Shown piece by piece: positions 10,487 through 24,455 of a stretch of 64,000 bases of DNA; within the stretch, counting starts at the first letter, position 1, and every line of letters starts with the position of its first letter. This DNA comes from Mastigias papua (taxonomy: Eukaryota > Cnidaria > Scyphozoa > Rhizostomeae > Mastigiidae), in NCBI GenBank assembly GCA_964019165.1, contig OZ025279.1, forward strand, positions 10,001 to 74,000. Direction: 5' to 3'. Under the pieces are notes generated by a model that saw nothing but the letters and a program-made list of their open reading frames with translations, was not told the DNA's origin and did not search any database. Both the position numbers and the translations under genes were made by a program.

Positions 10487-13400
10487 CTATTGAACTGCAG
10501 CCAAAACTGGAGAAAACTCATAAATAGACACTAATTTTAAAGGAAACACAATACGAAAGAAGCACAAATCTTTCGCAAACAAAGACCAGTTCTTTTGCAT
10601 TGCAACCAGAACTGATCTAACCTGAAAGTTGACAATATTCAATGAATCCTTACACGTACCAACTCTCAGCACCTTGTGCAGTAAAGCAAGTCTATTGATT
10701 TTCAACTGCAGCCAAAACTGGAGAAAACTCAAATATAGACACTAATTTTACAAGCAAAACAATACGAACGACGCACAAATTTTGTGGAAACAATGACCAG
10801 TTCTTTTGCATTGCAGCCAAAACTAACCTAACCTGAAAGTTGACAATATTCAATGGATACATACAAGTACCAACTCTCAGCACCTTTTGCAGTAAAGCAA
10901 GTCTATTGATTTTCAACTGCAGCCAAAACTGGAGAAAACTCAAATATAGACACTAATTTTACAAGCAAACCAATACGAACGACGCACAAATTTTGTGGAA
11001 ACAATGACCAGTTCTTTTGCATTGCAGCCAAAACTAACCTAACCTGAAAGTTGACAATATTCAATGGATACATACAAGTACCAACTCTGAGCGCCTTTTC
11101 CAGGAAAGCAAGTCTATTGATTTTCAACTGCAGCCAAAACTGGAGAAAACTCAAATATAGACACTAATTTTACAAGCAAAACAATACGAACGACGCACAA
11201 ATTTTGTGGAAACAATGACCAGTTCTTTTGCATTGCAGCCAAAACTAACCTAACCTGAAAGTTGACAATATTCAATGGATACATACAAGTACCAACTCTC
11301 AGCACCTTGTGCAGTAAAGCAAGTCTATTGATTTTCAACTGCAGCCAAAACTGGAGAAAACTCAAATATAGACACTAATTTTACAAGCAAAACAATACGA
11401 ACGACGCACAAATTTTGTGGAAACAATGACCAGTTCTTTTGCATTGCAGCCAAAACTAACCTAACCTGAAAGTTGACAATATTCAATGGATACATACAAG
11501 TACCAACTCTCAGCACCTTGTGCAGTAAAGCAAGTCTATTGATTTTCAACTGCAGCCAAAACTGGAGAAAACTCAAATATAGACACTAATTTTACAAGCA
11601 AAACAATACGAACGACGCACAAATTTTGTGGAAACAATGACCAGTTCTTTTGCATTGCAGCCAAAACTAACCTAACCTGAAAGTTGACAATATTCAATGG
11701 ATACTTACAAGTACCAACTCTGAGCGCCTTTTCCAGGAAAGCAAGTCTATTGATTTTCAACTGCAGCCAAAACTGGAGAAAACTCAAATATAGACACTAA
11801 TTTTACAAGCAAAACAATACGAAAGAAGCACAAATTTTGCACAAATGAAGAACAGATCTTTTGCACTGCAGCCAGCACGAATATACAATGAAAGGCACCT
11901 ATATTCATTGCATACTGACACGTAATACAACACACAACTTTTTTGCAGTAAAGTAAGCTCATCCCCTTTGTATTGTAACCACAACTGAAGAACATTCAAA
12001 CTCACCAAAATTCTACTTCAGATTCAAGAGTTATGACAAAGCGAAAACCTTTCCAAAACTAATGCAGTTACATTTACATTGTAGCCGAAATGCTGGAAAA
12101 CAAACTACCAACATCAATTGCAGAGTCAAACGTGAAATGTTGCTATAGCCCTGGTAGCTTTTTCCAAAGTGACAAAAAGTTACAATTTACAAAGTGTGAG
12201 TGCAGCTAACAGCAACTCAATGGCACTCCAAATCAATACTACGACAAGGCACCCACCATCCGTCCAGTGATTCATTGTCTCTCAGCAAGTGGCAATGTCA
12301 TCTTTTCACTCTGGACAGTCACCGTCTATTGCCGTTGCCGATTCTTTCTCATTCCATGTCTCTCTCCTCACAATCATTCCACTCTCGCTCTCACAAAATC
12401 ACAAGCACAAAACCACAAGCACAAAACCACAAACACAAAACAAGCACAGCAGCTCAAAAACATGCTACAGAACACACATCACATTTATCAACTAACTACT
12501 GCTATCTACTACTTCACACAGTAACTATGGACAGCTATCAACTAATTACAACTACAGCTCATACCTCCAATAGATAAATGAGCAAATAGATAATAGAGTA
12601 AATAAATTAGTAGATAAATCAACAACTCATCCATACCTCACACCATTAGCTTGTTTCCTTCAAATCAACTGTGCTCCATCTTCAGCTGCATATTCACTTT
12701 CATCTCCACTTCCATCTCCACTACAATATATCCTGCTCCAGTTGTATCATGATCCAACACAACTAGAAACCATTTGACAACACTAAAAACATACAGTTAG
12801 AAAACATACAGTTAGAACACTCAAATACGCTTACCTCTAGAAATTCAGCTTATCCACTGCTCTGTCAAGTAATGCCTTCTTGTCCTACACAGTCCTACAG
12901 CAACTCCACGCGAAATATGGTACGAAACTCGAGTTCAATGCCACGATAACGCACTGCTCATCTACTTTGTCATCTACCGGCTCTGAGCAATTGGTCTCAT
13001 ATTCATTGCACTATGCACCGTCAACATCTATTTCCGGTGCCGATCCTCTCTCACTCCATATCTCTCTCCTCACAATCATTCCACTCGCACTCTCACGAAA
13101 TCACAAACACAAAACAAGCATAGTAACTCATAAACACGCTACAGAACACGCCACATTTATCTAACAATTATCTTTTGTTTACAAGCAAACATGCAAACCC
13201 CAATAAATATATAAAAAGCATAAATATATAACTAAAAATAATGCATACCATGCAGCACTAAGTCTTCTCCTTCAAATAACTTGTGTTCCTTCTCTGGCTA
13301 AAGTCCTGCGCAGAATGGAGCAGCACCAATAGCCACTAGAACTAATCAATGAAGATGATGAATTTCGGCTATCATGCACTTGCAGCTCTGTCTCTTCGGT

Positions 13401-14242
13401 AACCTTAACGTCCTTTAGCCTTGTTTCATTAACCACCTCATGCACTGCACCGTCGGGTACGTAACCCAGTATGGGAGGCTGTTTGGGTGCTACACCTTGC
13501 CCAAGGGTGACCCAGCACAGCAGCACTTAAGAGGTAGTGACATTCTCCTCAAAGCCACAGTACTCGTCAACTACGGCTGTGCTGCCGGATGTAGTTTAAT
13601 GTCATACCCAGGACTAGATCAAGCGATACAAATTGAAAATCACCATATGTCATCTAGGATTAACATTAACAACATATGGAACTTTTCGCAAAGCAGCAGG
13701 CCTACTAAAGTGGCATTTGTATCCCAAAATGATTCAAACTAAACATTATTGATAACTACTGCAGAATGGACAATTTTCAGAAACTAACAAATTTGTCGAG
13801 AAAAAGTTCCGGCACTGCTTTGCTATTGTACCCACAACTCATGAGCATTCAAAGGTAGCAATAACTTTTCCAGTTAAAAACACACTACTACAGAAGGACA
13901 CAGTCTGCAGTAATGAGGACTACTTCTCTTGCACTGAAGCCAAACCCGATATCAAATCAAACCTACCCTTATTTAGTGCAACTTGAAAGGCAAACAACAA
14001 CAAAACATTTCGCAACAAAGTTAGCCTACTGCTGTTCAACTGCAACCAAAACTCATGAAAACTGATATGAAGCAATAATTATTTCAGAATAAACATTAAG
14101 AAAGTAGCACAAATTTTATGGAAACAATAACCAGTTCTGTTCAATTGTGGCCAATAGCTATCTAAACTCAAAGTTAACAATATTTGTATTATACTGACGG
14201 GTACAATCTTTTCACAATTTTAGCATGAGAGAAAATCCATTG
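10487..14242. repeat. Higher-order unit 3 (n=5, 3756 bp)
   Basis: Five monomers at 10692-11746, of types CQ, CE, CH, CH, KE. The second monomer (10903-11113) is a hybrid: it joins site A of the internal monomers with site B of the terminal KE monomer, as expected after an exchange between them. It also has a private AAACCAATAC in place of AAAACAATAC. The anchor monomer has the private changes CCAGAACTG and TACACGTACC. Confidence 0.95.
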
Positions 14243-17200
14243 CTATTGAACTGCAGCCAAAACTGGAGAAAACTCATAAATAGACACTAATTTTAAAGGA
14301 AACACAATACGAAAGAAGCACAAATCTTTCGCAAACAAAGACCAGTTCTTTTGCATTGCAACCAAAACTGATCTAACCTGAAAGTTGACAATATTCAATG
14401 AATCCTTACAAGTACCAACTCTCAGCACCTTGTGCAGTAAAGCAAGTCTATTGATTTTCAACTGCAGCCAAAACTGGAGAAAACTCAAATATAGACACTA
14501 ATTTTACAAGCAAAACAATACGAACGACGCACAAATTTTGTGGAAACAATGACCAGTTCTTTTGCATTGCAGCCAAAACTAACCTAACCTGAAAGTTGAC
14601 AATATTCAATGGATACATAGAAGTACCAACTCTCAGCACCTTTTGCAGTAAAGCAAGTCTATTGATTTTCAACTGCAGCCAAAACTGGAGAAAACTCAAA
14701 TATAGACACTAATTTTACAAGCAAAACAATACGAACGACGCACAAATTTTGTGGAAACAATGACCAGTTCTTTTGCATTGCAGCCAAAACTAACCTAACC
14801 TGAAAGTTGACAATATTCAATGGATACTTACAAGTACCAACTCTGAGCGCCTTTTCCAGGAAAGCAAGTCTATTGATTTTCAACTGCAGCCAAAACTGGA
14901 GAAAACTCAAATATAGACACTAATTTTACAAGCAAAACAATACGAAAGAAGCACAAATTTTGCACAAATGAAGAACAGATCTTTTGCACTGCAGCCAGCA
15001 CGAATATACAATGAAAGGCACCTATATTCATTGCATACTGACACGTAATACAACACACAACTTTTTTGCAGTAAAGTAAGCTCATCCCCTTTGTATTGTA
15101 ACCACAACTGAAGAACATTCAAACTCACCAAAATTCTACTTCAGATTCAAGAGTTATGACAAAGCGAAAACCTTTCCAAAACTAATGCAGTTACATTTAC
15201 ATTGTAGCCGAAATGCTGGAAAACAAACTACCAACATCAATTGCAGAGTCAAACGTGAAATGTTGCTATAGCCCTGGTAGCTTTTTCCAAAGTGACAAAA
15301 AGTTACAATTTACAAAGTGTGAGTGCAGCTAACAGCAACTCAATGGCACTCCAAATCAATACTACGACAAGGCACCCACCATCCGTCCAGTGATTCATTG
15401 TCTCTCAGCAAGTGGCAATGTCATCTTTTCACTCTGGACAGTCACCGTCTATTGCCGTTGCCGATTCTTTCTCATTCCATGTCTCTCTCCTCACAATCAT
15501 TCCACTCTCGCTCTCACAAAATCACAAGCACAAAACCACAAGCACAAAACCACAAACACAAAACAAGCACAGCAGCTCAAAAACATGCTACAGAACACAC
15601 ATCACATTTATCAACTAACTACTGCTATCTACTACTTCACACAGTAACTATGGACAGCTATCAACTAATTACAACTACAGCTCATACCTCCAATAGATAA
15701 ATGAGCAAATAGATAATAGAGTAAATAAATTAGTAGATAAATCAACAACTCATCCATACCTCACACCATTAGCTTGTTTCCTTCAAATCAACTGTGCTCC
15801 ATCTTCAGCTGCATATTCACTTTCATCTCCACTTCCATCTCCACTACAATATATCCTGCTCCAGTTGTATCATGATCCAACACAACTAGAAACCATTTGA
15901 CAACACTAAAAACATACAGTTAGAAAACATACAGTTAGAACACTCAAATACGCTTACCTCTAGAAATTCAGCTTATCCACTGCTCTGTCAAGTAATGCCT
16001 TCTTGTCCTACACAGTCCTACAGCAACTCCACGCGAAATATGGTACGAAACTCGAGTTCAATGCCACGATAACGCACTGCTCATCTACTTTGTCATCTAC
16101 CGGCTCTGAGCAATTGGTCTCATATTCATTGCACTATGCACCGTCAACATCTATTTCCGGTGCCGATCCTCTCTCACTCCATATCTCTCTCCTCACAATC
16201 ATTCCACTCGCACTCTCACGAAATCACAAACACAAAACAAGCATAGTAACTCATAAACACGCTACAGAACACGCCACATTTATCTAACAATTATCTTTTG
16301 TTTACAAGCAAACATGCAAACCCCAATAAATATATAAAAAGCATAAATATATAACTAAAAATAATGCATACCATGCAGCACTAAGTCTTCTCCTTCAAAT
16401 AACTTGTGTTCCTTCTCTGGCTAAAGTCCTGCGCAGAATGGAGCAGCACCAATAGCCACTAGAACTAATCAATGAAGATGATGAATTTCGGCTATCATGC
16501 ACTTGCAGCTCTGTCTCTTCGGTAACCTTAACGTCCTTTAGCCTTGTTTCATTAACCACCTCATGCACTGCACCGTCGGGTACGTAACCCAGTATGGGAG
16601 GCTGTTTGGGTGCTACACCTTGCCCAAGGGTGACCCAGCACAGCAGCACTTAAGAGGTAGTGACATTCTCCTCAAAGCCACAGTACTCGTCAACTACGGC
16701 TGTGCTGCCGGATGTAGTTTAATGTCATACCCAGGACTAGATCAAGCGATACAAATTGAAAATCACCATATGTCATCTAGGATTAACATTAACAACATAT
16801 GGAACTTTTCGCAAAGCAGCAGGCCTACTAAAGTGGCATTTGTATCCCAAAATGATTCAAACTAAACATTATTGATAACTACTGCAGAATGGACAATTTT
16901 CAGAAACTAACAAATTTGTCGAGAAAAAGTTCCGGCACTGCTTTGCTATTGTACCCACAACTCATGAGCATTCAAAGGTAGCAATAACTTTTCCAGTTAA
17001 AAACACACTACTACAGAAGGACACAGTCTGCAGTAATGAGGACTACTTCTCTTGCACTGAAGCCAAACCCGATATCAAATCAAACCTACCCTTATTTAGT
17101 GCAACTTGAAAGGCAAACAACAACAAAACATTTCGCAACAAAGTTAGCCTACTGCTGTTCAACTGCAACCAAAACTCATGAAAACTGATATGAAGCAATA

Positions 17201-17365
17201 ATTATTTCAGAATAAACATTAAGAAAGTAGCACAAATTTTATGGAAACAATAACCAGTTCTGTTCAATTGTGGCCAATAGCTATCTAAACTCAAAGTTAA
17301 CAATATTTGTATTATACTGACGGGTACAATCTTTTCACAATTTTAGCATGAGAGAAAATCCATTG
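14243..17365. repeat. Higher-order unit 4 (n=2, 3123 bp)
   Basis: Two monomers at 14448-14869, types SQ, KE, then the constant block. The constant block is nearly identical to those of units 3 and 5. Confidence 0.95.
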
Positions 17366-20300
17366 CTATTGAACTGCAGCCAAAACTGGAGAAAACTCAT
17401 AAATAGACACTAATTTTAAAGGAAACACAATACGAAAGAAGCACAAATCTTTCGCAAACAAAGACCAGTTCTTTTGCATTGCAACCAAAACTGATCTAAC
17501 CTGAAAGTTGACAATATTCAATGAATCCTTACAAGTACCAACTCTCAGCACCTTGTGCAGTAAAGCAAGTCTATTGATTTTCAACTGCAGCCAAAACTGG
17601 AGAAAACTCAAATATAGACACTAATTTTACAAGCAAAACAATACGAACGACGCACAAATTTTGTGGAAACAATGACCAGTTCTTTTGCATTGCAGCCAAA
17701 ACTAACCTAACCTGAAAGTTGACAATATTCAATGGATACATACAAGTACCAACTCTCAGCACCTTTTGCAGTAAAGCAAGTCTATTGATTTTCAACTGCA
17801 GCCAAAACTGGAGAAAACTCAAATATAGACACTAATTTTACAAGCAAAACAATACGAACGACGCACAAATTTTGTGGAAACAATGACCAGTTCTTTTGCA
17901 TTGCAGCCAAAACTAACCTAACCTGAAAGTTGACAATATTCAATGGATACTTACAAGTACCAACTCTGAGCGCCTTTTCCAGGAAAGCAAGTCTATTGAT
18001 TTTCAACTGCAGCCAAAACTGGAGAAAACTCAAATATAGACACTAATTTTACAAGCAAAACAATACGAAAGAAGCACAAATTTTGCACAAATGAAGAACA
18101 GATCTTTTGCACTGCAGCCAGCACGAATATACAATGAAAGGCACCTATATTCATTGCATACTGACACGTAATACAACACACAACTTTTTTGCAGTAAAGT
18201 AAGCTCATCCCCTTTGTATTGTAACCACAACTGAAGAACATTCAAACTCACCAAAATTCTACTTCAGATTCAAGAGTTATGACAAAGCGAAAACCTTTCC
18301 AAAACTAATGCAGTTACATTTACATTGTAGCCGAAATGCTGGAAAACAAACTACCAACATCAATTGCAGAGTCAAACGTGAAATGTTGCTATAGCCCTGG
18401 TAGCTTTTTCCAAAGTGACAAAAAGTTACAATTTACAAAGTGTGAGTGCAGCTAACAGCAACTCAATGGCACTCCAAATCAATACTACGACAAGGCACCC
18501 ACCATCCGTCCAGTGATTCATTGTCTCTCAGCAAGTGGCAATGTCATCTTTTCACTCTGGACAGTCACCGTCTATTGCCGTAGCCGATTCTTTCTCATTC
18601 CATGTCTCTCTCCTCACAATCATTCCACTCTCGCTCTCACAAAATCACAAGCACAAAACCACAAGCACAAAACCACAAACACAAAACAAGCACAGCAGCT
18701 CAAAAACATGCTACAGAACACACATCACATTTATCAACTAACTACTGCTATCTACTACTTCACACAGTAACTATGGACAGCTATCAACTAATTACAACTA
18801 CAGCTCATACCTCCAATAGATAAATGAGCAAATAGATAATAGAGTAAATAAATTAGTAGATAAATCAACAACTCATCCATACCTCACACCATTAGCTTGT
18901 TTCCTTCAAATCAACTGTGCTCCATCTTCAGCTGCATATTCACTTTCATCTCCACTTCCATCTCCACTACAATATATCCTGCTCCAGTTGTATCATGATC
19001 CAACACAACTAGAAACCATTTGACAACACTAAAAACATACAGTTAGAAAACATACAGTTAGAACACTCAAATACGCTTACCTCTAGAAATTCAGCTTATC
19101 CACTGCTCTGTCAAGTAATGCCTTCTTGTCCTACACAGTCCTACAGCAACTCCACGCGAAATATGGTACGAAACTCGAGTTCAATGCCACGATAACGCAC
19201 TGCTCATCTACTTTGTCATCTACCGGCTCTGAGCAATTGGTCTCATATTCATTGCACTATGCACCGTCAACATCTATTTCCGGTGCCGATCCTCTCTCAC
19301 TCCATATCTCTCTCCTCACAATCATTCCACTCGCACTCTCACGAAATCACAAACACAAAACAAGCATAGTAACTCATAAACACGCTACAGAACACGCCAC
19401 ATTTATCTAACAATTATCTTTTGTTTACAAGCAAACATGCAAACCCCAATAAATATATAAAAAGCATAAATATATAACTAAAAATAATGCATACCATGCA
19501 GCACTAAGTCTTCTCCTTCAAATAACTTGTGTTCCTTCTCTGGCTAAAGTCCTGCGCAGAATGGAGCAGCACCAATAGCCACTAGAACTAATCAATGAAG
19601 ATGATGAATTTCGGCTATCATGCACTTGCAGCTCTGTCTCTTCGGTAACCTTAACGTCCTTTAGCCTTGTTTCATTAACCACCTCATGCACTGCACCGTC
19701 GGGTACGTAACCCAGTATGGGAGGCTGTTTGGGTGCTACACCTTGCCCAAGGGTGACCCAGCACAGCAGCACTTAAGAGGTAGTGACATTCTCCTCAAAG
19801 CCACAGTACTCGTCAACTACGGCTGTGCTGCCGGATGTAGTTTAATGTCATACCCAGGACTAGATCAAGCGATACAAATTGAAAATCACCATATGTCATC
19901 TAGGATTAACATTAACAACATATGGAACTTTTCGCAAAGCAGCAGGCCTACTAAAGTGGCATTTGTATCCCAAAATGATTCAAACTAAACATTATTGATA
20001 ACTACTGCAGAATGGACAATTTTCAGAAACTAACAAATTTGTCGAGAAAAAGTTCCGGCACTGCTTTGCTATTGTACCCACAACTCATGAGCATTCAAAG
20101 GTAGCAATAACTTTTCCAGTTAAAAACACACTACTACAGAAGGACACAGTCTGCAGTAATGAGGACTACTTCTCTTGCACTGAAGCCAAACCCGATATCA
20201 AATCAAACCTACCCTTATTTAGTGCAACTTGAAAGGCAAACAACAACAAAACATTTCGCAACAAAGTTAGCCTACTGCTGTTCAACTGCAACCAAAACTC

Positions 20301-20488
20301 ATGAAAACTGATATGAAGCAATAATTATTTCAGAATAAACATTAAGAAAGTAGCACAAATTTTATGGAAACAATAACCAGTTCTGTTCAATTGTGGCCAA
20401 TAGCTATCTAAACTCAAAGTTAACAATATTTGTATTATACTGACGGGTACAATCTTTTCACAATTTTAGCATGAGAGAAAATCCATTG
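17366..20488. repeat. Higher-order unit 5 (n=2, 3123 bp)
   Basis: Two monomers at 17571-17992, types CQ, KE. A private change at about 18582 gives GCCGTAGCCG where the other units have GCCGTTGCCG. Confidence 0.95.
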
Positions 20489-23400
20489 CTATTGAACTGC
20501 AGCCAAAACTGGAGAAAACTCATAAATAGACACTAATTTTAAAGGAAACACAATACGAAAGAAGCACAAATCTTTCGCAAACAAAGACCAGTTCTTTTGC
20601 ATTGCAACCAAAACTGATCTAACCTGAAAGTTGACAATATTCAATGAATCCTTACAAGTACCAACTCTCAGCACCTTGTGCAGTAAAGCAAGTCTATTGA
20701 TTTTCAACTGCAGCCAAAACTGGAGAAAACTCAAATATAGACACTAATTTTACAAGCAAAACAATACGAACGACGCACAAATTTTGTGGAAACAATGACC
20801 AGTTCTTTTCCATTGCAGCCAAAACTAACCTAACCTGAAAGTTGACAATATTCAATGGATACATACAAGTACCAACTCTCAGCACCTTTTGCAGTAAAGC
20901 AAGTCTATTGATTTTCAACTGCAGCCAAAACTGGAGAAAACTCAAATATAGACACTAATTTTACAAGCAAAACAATACGAACGACGCACAAATTTTGTGG
21001 AAACAATGACCAGTTCTTTTGCATTGCAGCCAAAACTAACCTAACCTGAAAGTTGACAATATTCAATGGATACATACAAGTACCAACTCTCAGCACCTTT
21101 TGCAGTAAAGCAAGTCTATTGATTTTCAACTGCAGCCAAAACTGGAGAAAACTCAAATATAGACACTAATTTTACAAGCAAAACAATACGAACGACGCAC
21201 AAATTTTGTGGAAACAATGACCAGTTCTTTTGCATTGCAGCCAAAACTAACCTAACCTGAAAGTTGACAATATTCAATGGATACATAGAAGTACCAACTC
21301 TCAGCACCTTTTGCAGTAAAGCAAGTCTATTGATTTTCAACTGCAGCCAAAACTGGAGAAAACTCAAATATAGACACTAATTTTACAAGCAAAACAATAC
21401 GAACGACGCACAAATTTTGTGGAAACAATGACCAGTTCTTTTGCATTGCAGCCAAAACTAACCTAACCTGAAAGTTGACAATATTCAATGGATACATAGA
21501 AGTACCAACTCTCAGCACCTTTTGCAGTAAAGCAAGTCTATTGATTTTCAACTGCAGCCAAAACTGGAGAAAACTCAAATATAGACACTAATTTTACAAG
21601 CAAAACAATACGAACGACGCACAAATTTTGTGGAAACAATGACCAGTTCTTTTGCATTGCAGCCAAAACTAACCTAACCTGAAAGTTGACAATATTCAAT
21701 GGATACATACAAGTACCAACTCTCAGCACCTTTTGCAGTAAAGCAAGTCTATTGATTTTCAACTGCAGCCAAAACTGGAGAAAACTCAAATATAGACACT
21801 AATTTTACAAGCAAAACAATACGAACGACGCACAAATTTTGTGGAAACAATGACCAGTTCTTTTGCATTGCAGCCAAAACTAACCTAACCTGAAAGTTGA
21901 CAATATTCAATGGATACTTACAAGTACCAACTCTGAGCGCCTTTTCCAGGAAAGCAAGTCTATTGATTTTCAACTGCAGCCAAAACTGGAGAAAACTCAA
22001 ATATAGACACTAATTTTACAAGCAAAACAATACGAAAGAAGCACAAATTTTGCACAAATGAAGAACAGATCTTTTGCACTGCAGCCAGCACGAATATACA
22101 ATGAAAGGCACCTATATTCATTGCATACTGACACGTAATACAACACACAACTTTTTTGCAGTAAAGTAAGCTCATCCCCTTTGTATTGTAACCACAACTG
22201 AAGAACATTCAAACTCACCAAAATTCTACTTCAGATTCAAGAGTTATGACAAAGCGAAAACCTTTCCAAAACTAATGCAGTTACATTTACATTGTAGCCG
22301 AAATGCTGGAAAACAAACTACCAACATCAATTGCAGAGTCAAACGTGAAATGTTGCTATAGCCCTGGTAGCTTTTTCCAAAGTGACAAAAAGTTACAATT
22401 TACAAAGTGTGAGTGCAGCTAACAGCAACTCAATGGCACTCCAAATCAATACTACGACAAGGCACCCACCATCCGTCCAGTGATTCATTGTCTCTCAGCA
22501 AGTGGCAATGTCATCTTTTCACTCTGGACAGTCACCGTCTATTGCCGTTGCCGATTCTTTCTCATTCCATGTCTCTCTCCTCACAATCATTCCACTCTCG
22601 CTCTCACAAAATCACAAGCACAAAACCACAAGCACAAAACCACAAACACAAAACAAGCACAGCAGCTCAAAAACATGCTACAGAACACACATCACATTTA
22701 TCAACTAACTACTGCTATCTACTACTTCACACAGTAACTATGGACAGCTATCAACTAATTACAACTACAGCTCATACCTCCAATAGATAAATGAGCAAAT
22801 AGATAATAGAGTAAATAAATTAGTAGATAAATCAACAACTCATCCATACCTCACACCATTAGCTTGTTTCCTTCAAATCAACTGTGCTCCATCTTCAGCT
22901 GCATATTCACTTTCATCTCCACTTCCATCTCCACTACAATATATCCTGCTCCAGTTGTATCATGATCCAACACAACTAGAAACCATTTGACAACACTAAA
23001 AACATACAGTTAGAAAACATACAGTTAGAACACTCAAATACGCTTACCTCTAGAAATTCAGCTTATCCACTGCTCTGTCAAGTAATGCCTTCTTGTCCTA
23101 CACAGTCCTACAGCAACTCCACGCGAAATATGGTACGAAACTCGAGTTCAATGCCACGATAACGCACTGCTCATCTACTTTGTCATCTACCGGCTCTGAG
23201 CAATTGGTCTCATATTCATTGCACTATGCACCGTCAACATCTATTTCCGGTGCCGATCCTCTCTCACTCCATATCTCTCTCCTCACAATCATTCCACTCG
23301 CACTCTCACGAAATCACAAACACAAAACAAGCATAGTAACTCATAAACACGCTACAGAACACGCCACATTTATCTAACAATTATCTTTTGTTTACAAGCA

Positions 23401-24455
23401 AACATGCAAACCCCAATAAATATATAAAAAGCATAAATATATAACTAAAAATAATGCATACCATGCAGCACTAAGTCTTCTCCTTCAAATAACTTGTGTT
23501 CCTTCTCTGGCTAAAGTCCTGCGCAGAATGGAGCAGCACCAATAGCCACTAGAACTAATCAATGAAGATGATGAATTTCGGCTATCATGCACTTGCAGCT
23601 CTGTCTCTTCGGTAACCTTAACGTCCTTTAGCCTTGTTTCATTAACCACCTCATGCACTGCACCGTCGGGTACGTAACCCAGTATGGGAGGCTGTTTGGG
23701 TGCTACACCTTGCCCAAGGGTGACCCAGCACAGCAGCACTTAAGAGGTAGTGACATTCTCCTCAAAGCCACAGTACTCGTCAACTACGGCTGTGCTGCCG
23801 GATGTAGTTTAATGTCATACCCAGGACTAGATCAAGCGATACAAATTGAAAATCACCATATGTCATCTAGGATTAACATTAACAACATATGGAACTTTTC
23901 GCAAAGCAGCAGGCCTACTAAAGTGGCATTTGTATCCCAAAATGATTCAAACTAAACATTATTGATAACTACTGCAGAATGGACAATTTTCAGAAACTAA
24001 CAAATTTGTCGAGAAAAAGTTCCGGCACTGCTTTGCTATTGTACCCACAACTCATGAGCATTCAAAGGTAGCAATAACTTTTCCAGTTAAAAACACACTA
24101 CTACAGAAGGACACAGTCTGCAGTAATGAGGACTACTTCTCTTGCACTGAAGCCAAACCCGATATCAAATCAAACCTACCCTTATTTAGTGCAACTTGAA
24201 AGGCAAACAACAACAAAACATTTCGCAACAAAGTTAGCCTACTGCTGTTCAACTGCAACCAAAACTCATGAAAACTGATATGAAGCAATAATTATTTCAG
24301 AATAAACATTAAGAAAGTAGCACAAATTTTATGGAAACAATAACCAGTTCTGTTCAATTGTGGCCAATAGCTATCTAAACTCAAAGTTAACAATATTTGT
24401 ATTATACTGACGGGTACAATCTTTTCACAATTTTAGCATGAGAGAAAATCCATTG
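20489..24455. repeat. Higher-order unit 6 (n=6, 3967 bp)
   Basis: Six monomers at 20694-21959, types CQ, CQ, SQ, SQ, CQ, KE. The first carries a rare TTTTCCATTGC variant shared only with the first monomer of unit 7. The string CQ, SQ, SQ, CQ, KE is also found in units 10 and 11. Confidence 0.95.
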
